From Desulfonatronospira sp. (lineage in GTDB: Bacteria > Desulfobacterota > Desulfovibrionia > Desulfovibrionales > Desulfonatronovibrionaceae): a DNA stretch of 17,688 bases. Under the pieces are notes generated by a model. The model was not told where the DNA came from. It made no database searches and saw nothing but the letters and a program-made list of their open reading frames with translations. Location of the stretch: positions 1-17,688 of the forward strand of contig SLAE01000049.1 of the NCBI GenBank assembly GCA_007127015.1. Reading direction: 5' to 3'. Shown here piece after piece: positions 1 through 6,873 of the stretch (its first letter is position 1; each line of letters opens with the position of its first letter). A program made the position numbers and the translations under genes.

Positions 1-6
1 GATCAT
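1..6 (-). CDS. Start of a VapC-like toxin gene (first two codons only)
   Basis: On the minus strand the antitoxin ends in TGA, and an ATG overlaps that stop in an ATGA arrangement (ATG at 6-4), followed by ATC. The next gene would therefore begin Met-Ile. Four-base start/stop overlaps of this kind are typical of vapB-vapC pairs, and VapC PIN-domain ribonucleases often begin Met-Ile/Leu. Only two codons lie inside the window, so the identity is inferred entirely from the neighbour. Confidence 0.45.
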
Positions 7-197
7 TTATCCGTCCTCATCTCATCAAGGTCACCTGACCATTTTAATTTGCCTCTGTACTCCTTGATCTCCTTGAGACCTTTGACCTGTATCAAAAGTT
101 TCAGCCCTTCTTCTATTGCGTATTTTTTTGTTTTCAGACCGGAAGCCTTCAGAGCTGATGCCATCAGCTCATCATTTATTACGACATTGGATCTCAT
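3..197 (-). CDS. vapB: VapB-family type II antitoxin
   Basis: A small antitoxin of 64 residues that would bind and neutralise a VapC ribonuclease and, with it, repress its own promoter. The protein starts MRSNVVINDELMASALKASG, the pattern of the VapB (DUF2191) family: a short N-terminal beta strand for ribbon-helix-helix-like DNA binding, then 'LKTKKYAIEEGLKLL', then a charged toxin-binding tail (KWSGDLDEMR). An in-frame ATG two codons upstream (201-203) is possible, but the AGGAGG at 205-210 lies only 2 nt from it and 8 nt from the ATG at 195-197, so the latter start is preferred. The stop overlaps the presumed toxin start. An operator/promoter lies immediately upstream. The family call is from motif recognition. 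Confidence 0.85.
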   Translation of the reverse strand: MRSNVVINDELMASALKASGLKTKKYAIEEGLKLLIQVKGLKEIKEYRGKLKWSGDLDEMRTDK

Positions 198-216
198 AAC
201 CATATCCTCCTGATGT

Positions 217-261
217 GTGTATATTATACATAATTATACACCATTAATGCTGAAGTTACAA
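217..261 (-). promoter_or_regulatory. vapB promoter with overlapping operator
   Basis: Reading the minus strand, TTGTAA (256-261) and TATAAT (233-238) are 17 bp apart, a good sigma-70 spacing. Overlapping the -10 box is a 25-bp inverted repeat at 217-241 with 7-bp arms GTGTATA/TATACAC. Inside it the octamer ATTATACA occurs twice (223-230 and 233-240), exactly 10 bp apart, on the same face of the helix. This is the usual layout of an autoregulated toxin-antitoxin operator. An AGGAGG ribosome site follows at 205-210. Confidence 0.6.
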
Positions 262-513
262 TTAATCTTTTTGATTTCTTCGGGCTGAGATTGTTCTAGT
301 ATGACCTTCTTTAGCTCATCGTCATGCTCGGATATTTTACTATCCAGTTCCTTGAATTTTTCCACAACCTGGCCATTGGTAAGAGCGAACCTGCTCATGG
401 ATACAAATGCTCGCAACTGTGGCTTCCGTTAATTGTGAAGCGATAGAGGCTGCAAGCGGGGTATGCCCCTGCTCCCTGATATTATCAATTACTTTACTCT
501 GTTCTCCGAACAT
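234..513 (-). pseudogene. Frameshifted remnant of an ORF6N-like protein
   Basis: Two overlapping minus-strand frames appear to be pieces of one protein. The C-terminal piece (416 down to 234) reads RAFVSMSRFALTNGQ followed by a charged coiled-coil-like helix (KFKELDSKISEHDDELKK). This matches the 'IMRAFVxLRxxL...LxxKLxELExK' end of ORF6N-domain phage/plasmid-type proteins. In its frame a TAA at 429-431 closes the reading upstream, and there is no ATG start. The other piece (ATG at 511-513, stop TAG at 340-342) contains IREQGHTPLAAS, loosely like the 'TEQG..ML' segment of the same domain. A one-base shift near 415 plus a small deletion would join them. The C-terminal resemblance is moderate and the upstream one weak. 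Confidence 0.4.
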
Positions 514-732
514 TTTGCTGGAGTATTCCGGGTGGAATTGCTATTGAAAATTAACAGGCTTAATTTGTATTGACAGTGAAAATTATCAGACTTAATTTGT
601 ATATAGTTTATATCAATCCATTGTTCTTCCAGGTACATGAGTGTCAGGTCAAGTCCGCCTATCCAGGCAGGCGCGGGTTTTACTGCAATGGTTTTGATAT
701 TTCGCAAGACTTTGTTCAGGAGATGCATAGTC
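514..732. other. Non-coding stretch before the ATPase gene
   Basis: Apart from the 26-bp direct repeats at 545-602 no gene is supported here. A TTGACA lies at 570-575 but lacks a convincing -10 box at 16-18 bp. The reading frame of the ATPase is open back to an ATG at 637, and the opposite strand is open for 113 codons, but neither upstream stretch resembles a known family. Confidence 0.5.
545..602. repeat. Two 26-bp direct repeats, possible IS21-family end remnant
   Basis: The segments 545-570 and 577-602 match at 24 of 26 positions (differences within TTAACAGGC / TTATCAGAC) and repeat with a 32-bp period. Each runs from TGAAAATT to TTAATTTGTAT. Closely spaced direct repeats with 'TTGTATTGAAAATT' wording are what I recall from the multiple transposase-binding repeats at the ends of IS21-family elements. 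No istA or istB gene is present, so this would be an orphan end. The repeat is seen directly; the IS21 link is inference. Confidence 0.5.
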
Positions 733-2034
733 ATGGATGTTAACACATACCGGATAATGATCCGTTTAAACCCCTGGATAGAAAATATCCATGTCTGGCA
801 GGAGTTTGCAATGAGCCGTCTGCCGGACAATTACATACCCAGAATTGTGTCTCCCAGGCTGGAGAAGGACAAGGTCATCCTGATAACCGGGCCAAGGCAG
901 AGCGGGAAGTCAACACTGGCCTGGAAAATACTCAGCAATTCAGACAGGCCTTTTATATATGTAAATTGCGAAGAATACCTGCTCAGGGAGTTATGCGGTT
1001 CAGCAGCTTTATTTATGGATGAAATGGAAAGGCTGGCTCCAGGCGCACAGGGTTTTTTTTTCGAAGAAGCACAGCATTTGCCTGAAGCCGGACTTTTTCT
1101 CAAGGGCCTGGTTGATCTCAAGTCTGGAAAACAGATCATGGTCACCGGGTCTTCCAGTTTTCATCTTCTGGCAAAGACAAGAGAATCCCTGGCTGGAAGG
1201 GCACAAAGGCATGTCCTGCTGTCCTTTGGAGCAAGAGAACTTGTTCCTGACAGTGTTTCCGCGACCATCAAGGAGATGAAAGCCAGGGATATTTTTTCGA
1301 CCCTGATGTTGTTTGGAGGATACCCTGAAGTGTTTCTCAGCATGGACAAAGAAGAAGTTCTTGGCCGCCTGGTGGAGGCTTTTGTGCTCAGGGACGCTTC
1401 AGATTTGTACATGATCAGAAACCCGGGCGCGTTCAGAAAACTAATGGATCTGGCTGCCTCTCAAACAGCCAACCTCGTCAATTATTCCAATCTTGCGGAA
1501 AACATCGGAGTCAGCGTAAACACAACCGCTCAGTACCTTAACATTCTTGAAGAAAGCCATATTATCAGAATGCTTCCCCCTTTCGCGGGCGGAAAAAGGG
1601 CGGAAATCACTTCAACTCCCAAACTTTACTTTATGGACAACGGAGTCAGAAACTATCTGTTTGGAGGTTTTACGTACCCGGCCAACAGAGCTGATTCAGG
1701 GGCTTTAACTGAAAACCTGATCTTTACTGAACTATGTAAAAGGATAAATCCCCTGACAGAGAACATCCATTTCTGGAGGAGTTCATCAGGCGCTGAGGTG
1801 GATTTTGTTCTTCAGAAACAGGGGAGGCTGATAGCCATGGAAGTTAAAGCCGGAGCCATGAAAAAGCCATTAATAAGCAGGTCTCTGAGGAGCTTTATCT
1901 CCGCGTATAATCCTGATGCCGCGTACGTGCTCAACAGCACTCTTAACCTGTCCATGACTGTGGAAAATACCGCGATCAGGTTTGTTCCCTTTCATCTTTT
2001 CCATGAACAGAAACTTCACGAACCTTATTCGTAA
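733..2034 (+). CDS. AAA (AAA_14) ATPase with DUF4143 domain
   Basis: A 433-residue member of the widespread AAA_14-DUF4143 ATPases, whose cellular role is mostly unknown. Seen: Walker A GPRQSGKST (residues 53-61), a Walker-B-like strand FFFEEAQ (108-114), the family's TGSSS (138-142) and SLAGR (152-156) motifs, a winged-helix-like segment (LAENIGVSVNTTAQYLNILE), then a C-terminal PD-(D/E)XK-like fold with Glu327, Asp357 and MEVKAG (Glu370, Lys372). The Walker B position usually read as Asp-Glu is Glu-Glu here. A run of nine T (1053-1061) encodes the preceding phenylalanines. The start at 733 is chosen because CAGGAG lies 10 nt upstream and the N-terminal 'RLNPWIE' is found in some members. 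An ATG at 811 with AGGAG six bases upstream is a serious alternative, and 637 is less likely. It stands alone, next to an accessory edge. Confidence 0.88.
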   Translation: MDVNTYRIMIRLNPWIENIHVWQEFAMSRLPDNYIPRIVSPRLEKDKVILITGPRQSGKSTLAWKILSNSDRPFIYVNCEEYLLRELCGSAALFMDEMERLAPGAQGFFFEEAQHLPEAGLFLKGLVDLKSGKQIMVTGSSSFHLLAKTRESLAGRAQRHVLLSFGARELVPDSVSATIKEMKARDIFSTLMLFGGYPEVFLSMDKEEVLGRLVEAFVLRDASDLYMIRNPGAFRKLMDLAASQTANLVNYSNLAENIGVSVNTTAQYLNILEESHIIRMLPPFAGGKRAEITSTPKLYFMDNGVRNYLFGGFTYPANRADSGALTENLIFTELCKRINPLTENIHFWRSSSGAEVDFVLQKQGRLIAMEVKAGAMKKPLISRSLRSFISAYNPDAAYVLNSTLNLSMTVENTAIRFVPFHLFHEQKLHEPYS

Positions 2035-2076
2035 TACCCGACAACTCTCGGTTCAGCTTACTTATTCACTGTGAGT

Positions 2077-2086
2077 CCATATATGG
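2077..2086. repeat. Palindrome CCATATATGG, first copy
   Basis: A perfect 10-bp palindrome located 43 bp after the ATPase stop. The identical decamer occurs once more at 12087-12096, also in non-coding DNA. Flanks of the two copies do not match. It could be a small operator or coincidence. Confidence 0.35.
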
Positions 2087-2192
2087 TATTTAACGATTTT
2101 ATGCTCCGGATATCATTCAACATGAATATATTAATTTCCATGCCTGACCCTTTGGCTGACACGGTTGCACCAGCCTGAATGCGCCAGTCGGG

Positions 2193-2212
2193 ACATGAAT
2201 GATTCTTCATGT
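2193..2212. repeat. 7-bp inverted repeat ACATGAA / TTCATGT
   Basis: Perfect 7-bp arms separated by 6 bp give a 20-bp dyad that looks more like a protein-binding operator than a terminator: there is no T run and the arms are AT-rich. It is upstream of the PAS regulator by about 325 bp. Confidence 0.4.
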
Positions 2213-2378
2213 GGCATTTCGGCAAAAATATACCTGATTAAGCCCGTGCGGCTTGACACAGCTTTAAGCATAGGTATTTATTAAATTACGGATACTAAGG
2301 CGGGTTATCCGCAACCAACCAGGTTTACAGAATCAAATACGGAGAACCTGGATATTCGCTGCCGCAAATTACATTTTT

Positions 2379-2397
2379 TCAGTTATCAGTTATCAGG
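2379..2397 (-). repeat. GATAAC heptamer repeat, copy 1
   Basis: On the minus strand this reads CCTGATAACTGATAACTGA, two tandem GATAACT heptamers. It matches 18 of 19 bases of the plus-strand segment 13876-13894 more than 11 kb away. Both copies are intergenic, which suggests a dispersed repeat family rather than chance. Confidence 0.6.
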
Positions 2398-2453
2398 AAA
2401 AGCCAGAACAAATTACAGATAAAAATGAACAATCCTCTATATAACCACCAGCA

Positions 2454-2489
2454 CTTACTCGTGTTTTTGTAAGAGTCTTTTCGAGTAAG
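2454..2489. repeat. Inverted repeat CTTACTCG / CGAGTAAG
   Basis: Perfect 8-bp arms (2454-2461 and 2482-2489) enclose a 20-nt loop, 47 bp before the regulator start. The left arm belongs to GCACTTACT, which is also the beginning of the larger stem at 13929. No T tract follows, so it is not an obvious terminator. Confidence 0.4.
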
Positions 2490-2536
2490 ACATTAATTTG
2501 CATTTACTGAGGCTTCTTCCCTTGTTTTGACAGGTT

Positions 2537-5137
2537 ATGATAACATTGCGCAGATGTAATGGTGTAAGCATGCCTGCAAGTCGTTTCACCCAGCAGGGCG
2601 GCAGCTCAAACGAAGAAGACGGCATCCTGGATTATCGGAATCTGGTGATGAACACTCCCATCGGCATCTTTACCTCCACACCGGAAGGGCGCTTTCTTTC
2701 GACCAATCCGGCTATGGCCCGCATGCTGGGCTATGAAACCCCCCAGGAACTAATGGCTTCGGTCACAGATATCGGCGAACAGGTATACGCTTTTCCTGAA
2801 GACAGAGAAAAACTCAAGCGGCTTATTGAGCGTGACGGCCAGGTGACGGAATTCGAGTGCGAGATGATCCGCAGGGACGGTTCCAGTTTCTGGTGCTCCC
2901 TGAACGCTCTTGTGGTCATGAATCACGAGCGAAAGTCAGCCTACTATCAGGGATTCGTAGTGGACATCACCAGGCGCAAACAGATCGAACAAGAGCTGAG
3001 AGAGAGTGAAGAGCGTTTTTCCAAGGTTTTCAGATCCAGCCCGGCACCACAGGCTGTTTCGGACGTAGATTCCAGAGAAATCATTGATTTGAACGACAGA
3101 TGCCTGGAATTATCGGGCTATTCGAGAGAAGAACTCATCGGAAAAGATGCGGATAAACTGGAAGTCTGGATTGATCCGGGGGAGCGTAACCGCCTGGGTA
3201 AAAAATTAAGGACTGCTGGATTTCTCAAGAATGAGCCTGTTGAACTTAGGAGCAGGGCCGGTAAGAAGATCATGGCCCTGTGGTCTGCTGAAATAATCCA
3301 AATGCACGGCCGCAAGCTTGTGCTGTCCATGTTTTATGATGAGACCGAACGCAGGCTGGCGGAAGAAGCCCTCCGAAAAAGCAGAGAAACATTATCCAGA
3401 GAGCGCAACCGTCTGAAGGTCATAACCGAAACCATGGGCGAGGGCCTTTATGTCTTTGACACAAAAGGACGCATATCTTTTTCCAATTCAGCCGCGGCTT
3501 CAGTGCTCGGTTATTCACAGGATGAACTTCTGGGTCAGGTGGCTCACGACCTTTTCCATCACCTGTACAACCATGAAGGACATAAAGTCGCTCTTGAAGA
3601 TTGCCCGTTTTTCAAAAGCGTTATCAGCGGCCGCTCTCACAGCTCCGAAGAAAATTTCAAACGTAAAGACGGGTCGGTCTTTCCGGTTGATGTTACCTCC
3701 CGGCCGATGATTGGAGAAGAGGGAGTTACAGGCGCGGTGACCGTGTTCCGTGACATCAGCGAACGAAAAGATGCCGAAGTAAAGTTGAAAAACAGTGAGG
3801 AGAAATACCGTGCACTGATGGAGCAGTCCCTGGACATGATCTTCCTGCACGACCTCAAGGGCAATTTTCTGGAAGTGAACCACAAGGCCATCTCGCGAAC
3901 CGGTTATTCCAGGGATGAACTTCTGAACATGAACGTTTTCGACCTGCATTCGGATCATAACGGCAAAAGCGAGATCCTGAACATTTGGGAAAAATGGCGA
4001 CCTGGAGAATCCATAATTCTGGAAATGGTTCACATGGACAAGTTCGGCCGGAAATATCCAGTGGAGATAAATACCGGCAAAGTCCGTTTCGGGAACAAGG
4101 ATTATATTCTGGCCACCATCCGGGACATTACCGAACGCAAAAGGGCCGAAGAAGACCTGAAGGAGAGCAGGCAGCGCTATGAATACCTGCTGCAGAGCTC
4201 GGTCAGGATGCAGTCTTTTCAGAACATCATCGGCAGGAGTCAAAAAATGCAGCGTATATATGTTTTGCTGCAGCAGGTGGCGGCCGTGGACACTACGGTG
4301 CTCATCACCGGAGAGACCGGTACGGGTAAAGAACTCATTGTGGAGGCGCTGCATTCCATAAGCCCGCGCGGCAACGGACCTTTGATCAAGGTCAACTGCC
4401 TGACCCTGGCTGATGAACTTCTGGACAGTGAGCTGTTCGGGCATGTCCGCGGCGCCTTCACCGGAGCCTACACCAACAAGATCGGGCGGGTGGAGGCTGC
4501 CGAGGGAGGGACTTTGTTTCTGGATGAGATAGGAGACATTTCCCCGCGCATTCAGCTCAAGCTGCTTCGCTTCCTGCAGGAGAGGGAGTACGAGAGGGTG
4601 GGCGATTCCAGGACGCGCAGGGCGGATGTGCGAATTGTCGCGGCCACCAACGCGGACCTGTCCCGCAAGGTGGAGGAGGGTTCTTTCCGCAAGGACCTGT
4701 ATTTCCGGCTTAAGGTTATGTGCATACATGTGCCCAGGCTTAAGGAGCGAAGCGAGGATATCCCCCTGCTCATCCAGCATTTCTGCAGGCATTTCGCGGA
4801 GAAGTTCGGCAAGCACATCCGCGGGGTTTCCACTAAAGCCATGCGCATTCTGCTTCAGTATCCCTGGCCGGGGAACGTGCGCGAACTGGAGCATGCCCTG
4901 GAGCACGGAGTCCTGCTCTGTCCGGAAGATATGATCGAACCGGAACACCTGCCGGAAGAGCTGCTTGATTACCAGGGTTCAAATCATTCGCAAAAAGGCT
5001 CTGGTAAACTGGACAAAGAAAAATTAGACCAGGCGCTGCGGGCCGCATATGGAAACAAGACTGAAGCAGCCAGAAGACTGGGCATTTCCCGGCGCACTCT
5101 TTACCGCAAACTGCATAAACACGGCATGCTTGATTAA
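2537..5137 (+). CDS. Sigma-54-dependent transcriptional activator with four PAS domains
   Basis: An 866-residue enhancer-binding protein that would sense signals through PAS domains and activate sigma-54 RNA polymerase by ATP hydrolysis. Layout: PAS1 about 33-150, PAS2 about 157-280, PAS3 about 288-415, PAS4 about 420-548 (each ending in a 'DIT/DIS-E/R-R' or 'DETERR' linker helix), AAA+ domain about 561-790, and a Fis-type helix-turn-helix at the C-terminus (KTEAARRLGISRRTLYRKL). Key motifs are present: Walker A GETGTGKE (592-599), GAFTGA sigma-54 contact loop (639-644), and LFLDEIGD with Asp663-Glu664. There is no receiver domain and no membrane segment, so it should be cytoplasmic and not part of a phosphorelay. 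No strong ribosome site precedes ATG 2537 (only ACAGG, very close); an ATG at 2570 is an alternative. Target genes are unknown; the cyclase downstream is a candidate. Confidence 0.95.
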   Translation: MITLRRCNGVSMPASRFTQQGGSSNEEDGILDYRNLVMNTPIGIFTSTPEGRFLSTNPAMARMLGYETPQELMASVTDIGEQVYAFPEDREKLKRLIERDGQVTEFECEMIRRDGSSFWCSLNALVVMNHERKSAYYQGFVVDITRRKQIEQELRESEERFSKVFRSSPAPQAVSDVDSREIIDLNDRCLELSGYSREELIGKDADKLEVWIDPGERNRLGKKLRTAGFLKNEPVELRSRAGKKIMALWSAEIIQMHGRKLVLSMFYDETERRLAEEALRKSRETLSRERNRLKVITETMGEGLYVFDTKGRISFSNSAAASVLGYSQDELLGQVAHDLFHHLYNHEGHKVALEDCPFFKSVISGRSHSSEENFKRKDGSVFPVDVTSRPMIGEEGVTGAVTVFRDISERKDAEVKLKNSEEKYRALMEQSLDMIFLHDLKGNFLEVNHKAISRTGYSRDELLNMNVFDLHSDHNGKSEILNIWEKWRPGESIILEMVHMDKFGRKYPVEINTGKVRFGNKDYILATIRDITERKRAEEDLKESRQRYEYLLQSSVRMQSFQNIIGRSQKMQRIYVLLQQVAAVDTTVLITGETGTGKELIVEALHSISPRGNGPLIKVNCLTLADELLDSELFGHVRGAFTGAYTNKIGRVEAAEGGTLFLDEIGDISPRIQLKLLRFLQEREYERVGDSRTRRADVRIVAATNADLSRKVEEGSFRKDLYFRLKVMCIHVPRLKERSEDIPLLIQHFCRHFAEKFGKHIRGVSTKAMRILLQYPWPGNVRELEHALEHGVLLCPEDMIEPEHLPEELLDYQGSNHSQKGSGKLDKEKLDQALRAAYGNKTEAARRLGISRRTLYRKLHKHGMLD

Positions 5138-5170
5138 GCTTCCTTCAAATTCCTGACGCAAGATAATTTT

Positions 5171-5192
5171 GATTAACTTTTAAAAGTTAATC
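5171..5192. promoter_or_regulatory. Perfect 22-bp palindrome between regulator and cyclase genes
   Basis: The 22 bases are their own exact reverse complement, with half-site GATTAACTTTT, starting 34 bp after the regulator stop. With no loop and very AT-rich arms it would be a poor terminator hairpin and looks like a dimeric-protein operator. It lies about 125 bp upstream of the recognisable cyclase coding sequence. Confidence 0.5.
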
Positions 5193-5317
5193 CCAAGGTA
5201 TAGACAAAGAAGAATGTCAACATATAGGTGAAATACGCGTCCTGCAGCCAGTGCTGAGACAGAGCATATCGAACCAGGAAAAGACGGGCTTATCTGATCG
5301 CCCTGGTCTGCGGCATT

Positions 5318-6376
5318 TTGATCTTCATTCTGAGCTGGGTTATCCGTGATCCAGGAGATGTTTTCATTCAGGTGCTTTATCCTTTTTTCGCCCTGGTTCT
5401 GGCTCTTGTTTTCCCGCTGGTCTGGTTCAGAACCATCCCCATACGCAAGCTGGAAATCTTCATCCTGTCCATTATCACAACAATTATTCTGGGCCGTCTG
5501 GTCTGGCACTTTCATTTTGCCGGAGCCATAGAAGAGCAGCTGATCATGCTGGCTGCAGGCCATTACTGGGCCATCGGAATTCTAATAATTGTCGGTTTTG
5601 TCATGTTTGACCACAACAAGGGCATTGCGGCCGGACTCACAATTGTTCTGCTTTCCGGAATAATCTCCGCAACCGGCGTGTGGGGGGATATGCGCTCCGG
5701 CCTGGCCTCCGGAGAAACCTTGATCTATCTTGTGCGCATCCACCTCTTTCTGGTGCTTCTGCTTGGTCTGACAGGAGCCACGACCATACTGAGAGACAAG
5801 CTCAAGGATGCCCTGATCCGTGCCGATGTTCTGCAGCAGCTGGTGAATACGGATATGCTCACCGGGCTGGCCAACAGGCGCGCCGCTGAAAAATTTCTTT
5901 CAGAGCAGGCCTCGGCAGTCGCGCGCTATGACCGCAAGGTTTCAGTCATTATGGCTGATGTGGATTATTTCAAGCAGGTCAACGACAGATTCGGACACGC
6001 GGCCGGAGACGCCGTTCTGGAAGGGATTTCCAAAATACTGCTCAATACTGTTCGAGATAGCGACCTTGTGGCCCGCTGGGGAGGTGAAGAATTTCTGATT
6101 GTTGCCCAGGAAACAACCGCGCTGAACGGAAAGGACCTGGCCCGGAGGTGCGCGGAGGCCATTGCCGGAAACCCTATCGCGGGTATAAATGTCACCATGT
6201 CCTTCGGGGTATCCGAGCTTACCGCTCAAGACAGCGTAGATACGGTGCTTTCCCGTGCGGATACCCTTTTGTACCGGGCCAAGAATTCCGGACGCAACAG
6301 AACTTTTTCCGACGCGGATCCGGTGACTGCTTTGAATGATTTTCCTGAACTGGGCTTAAACGCCGGGCAAATATAA
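5318..6376 (+). CDS. Membrane-anchored diguanylate cyclase (GGDEF); N-terminus uncertain
   Basis: Makes cyclic di-GMP from two GTP at the inner membrane. The N-terminal ~155 residues carry about five hydrophobic helices (for example YPFFALVLALVFPLVW, FILSIITTIILGRLVW, IHLFLVLLLGLTGATTI). The C-terminal GGDEF domain (about 175-330) has TDMLTGLANRR, the metal-binding ADVDYFK, the catalytic GGEEF (255-259) and, five residues before it, an intact RDSD inhibitory I-site (246-249), so it is probably active and feedback-inhibited. The start is a problem. 5318 is a TTG inside the first membrane helix. The frame is open upstream to 5258 and encodes a basic stretch (RTRKRRAYLIALVCG) that belongs to that helix, but has no ATG, and a TGA at 5255-5257 separates it from a GTG at 5228. 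The N-terminus may be damaged or use a rare start codon. It ends 7 bp from the convergent ssb. Confidence 0.88.
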   Translation: MIFILSWVIRDPGDVFIQVLYPFFALVLALVFPLVWFRTIPIRKLEIFILSIITTIILGRLVWHFHFAGAIEEQLIMLAAGHYWAIGILIIVGFVMFDHNKGIAAGLTIVLLSGIISATGVWGDMRSGLASGETLIYLVRIHLFLVLLLGLTGATTILRDKLKDALIRADVLQQLVNTDMLTGLANRRAAEKFLSEQASAVARYDRKVSVIMADVDYFKQVNDRFGHAAGDAVLEGISKILLNTVRDSDLVARWGGEEFLIVAQETTALNGKDLARRCAEAIAGNPIAGINVTMSFGVSELTAQDSVDTVLSRADTLLYRAKNSGRNRTFSDADPVTALNDFPELGLNAGQI

Positions 6377-6383
6377 GTATTTC

Positions 6384-6833
6384 CTAAAACGGCGCGTCGT
6401 CCATGCCGCTGGCTTCGGAAGGAAACGCAGGACCCATTTTTTCCTTTTCTCGGCTTTTGTTTTCTTCAGGAGCCTGCACATATGATTCGCCGCCCTGGCT
6501 CTTGGGATCCAGAGCCTGTATTCTGATCGCCTTGACCTTGGTTGTATATCTGTCCTGACCCTGCTGATCCTGCCATTTGTCCGTCTGCAGGCTGCCTTCC
6601 ACTAGAATAAGCCTGCCCTTGCTCAGATAGTTGGAGCAGAATTCGGCCTGTTTCCCGAAGACGACCACACTATGCCATTCCGTGCGCTCCACCCTGTTGC
6701 CTTCTCTGTCGTTGTAGGATTCGTCCGTAGCCATCCTCAGGTTGGCCACAGGAACTCCATTTGCCGAATATGCCAGTTTGGGATCCTGGCCCAGTCTTCC
6801 TATTAGAAGAACACGGTTAAGTGATCCAGCCAT
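6384..6833 (-). CDS. ssb: Single-stranded DNA-binding protein
   Basis: Binds and protects single-stranded DNA during replication, recombination and repair as a tetramer, and recruits partner proteins through its tail. The 149-residue protein starts MAGSLNRVLLIGRLGQDPKL, the classical first strands of the OB fold. Further family motifs follow: TEWHSVVVFGKQAEFCSNYLSKG and LVEGSLQTDKWQD. A low-complexity polar linker leads to the acidic C-terminal tip MDDAPF (E. coli SSB ends DDDIPF). AGGAGG sits four bases before ATG 6833. The open frame extends 42 codons upstream but that part is not SSB-like and overlaps the previous gene. It is the last gene of a minus-strand run that begins with the carboxylase genes, 40 bp after the 115-residue ORF. 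Confidence 0.96.
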   Translation of the reverse strand: MAGSLNRVLLIGRLGQDPKLAYSANGVPVANLRMATDESYNDREGNRVERTEWHSVVVFGKQAEFCSNYLSKGRLILVEGSLQTDKWQDQQGQDRYTTKVKAIRIQALDPKSQGGESYVQAPEENKSREKEKMGPAFPSEASGMDDAPF

Positions 6834-6873
6834 GCTTCCTCCTAAAACTTTATGTTCAAGATTATGTTCAGCC

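Larger units (their letters stand above)
2035..2536 (+). other. Non-coding region with several inverted repeats
   Basis: About 500 bp without a credible gene. It holds the palindrome CCATATATGG (2077-2086), an ACATGAA/TTCATGT inverted repeat (2193-2212), a TTGACA (2253-2258) with a poor TATTTA 16 bp on as a weak promoter candidate, a CCAGGTT/AACCTGG pair (2319-2325 and 2345-2351), a GATAAC-type repeat (2379-2397) and a CTTACTCG/CGAGTAAG pair (2454-2489). The promoter of the downstream PAS regulator probably lies here, but no single box is convincing. Confidence 0.5.

Noticed and set aside
570..602. TTGACA as a promoter for the ATPase
   Set aside because: The sequence at 16-18 bp spacing (TAATTT) is a poor -10, and the box falls inside the repeat unit.
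489..830. 113-codon minus-strand frame upstream of and into the ATPase gene
   Set aside because: It reads through the 26-bp direct repeats and the antisense of the ATPase start; no protein family recognised.
2527..2560. TTGACA just before the regulator start
   Set aside because: No -10 at acceptable spacing (TGTAAT is 22 bp away), and it would start transcription inside the coding sequence.
3515..4948. 477-codon open frame on the minus strand
   Set aside because: Lies opposite the conserved PAS/AAA+ coding sequence, shows no family motif and no ribosome site; long antisense frames are common in such codon usage.
5503..5525. TGGCAC...TTTTGC resembling a sigma-54 promoter
   Set aside because: GG to GC spacing is 12 instead of 10 bp, and it lies inside the cyclase coding sequence.
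6377..6383. Terminator between the cyclase and ssb
   Set aside because: Only seven bases separate the convergent stops; no hairpin fits.
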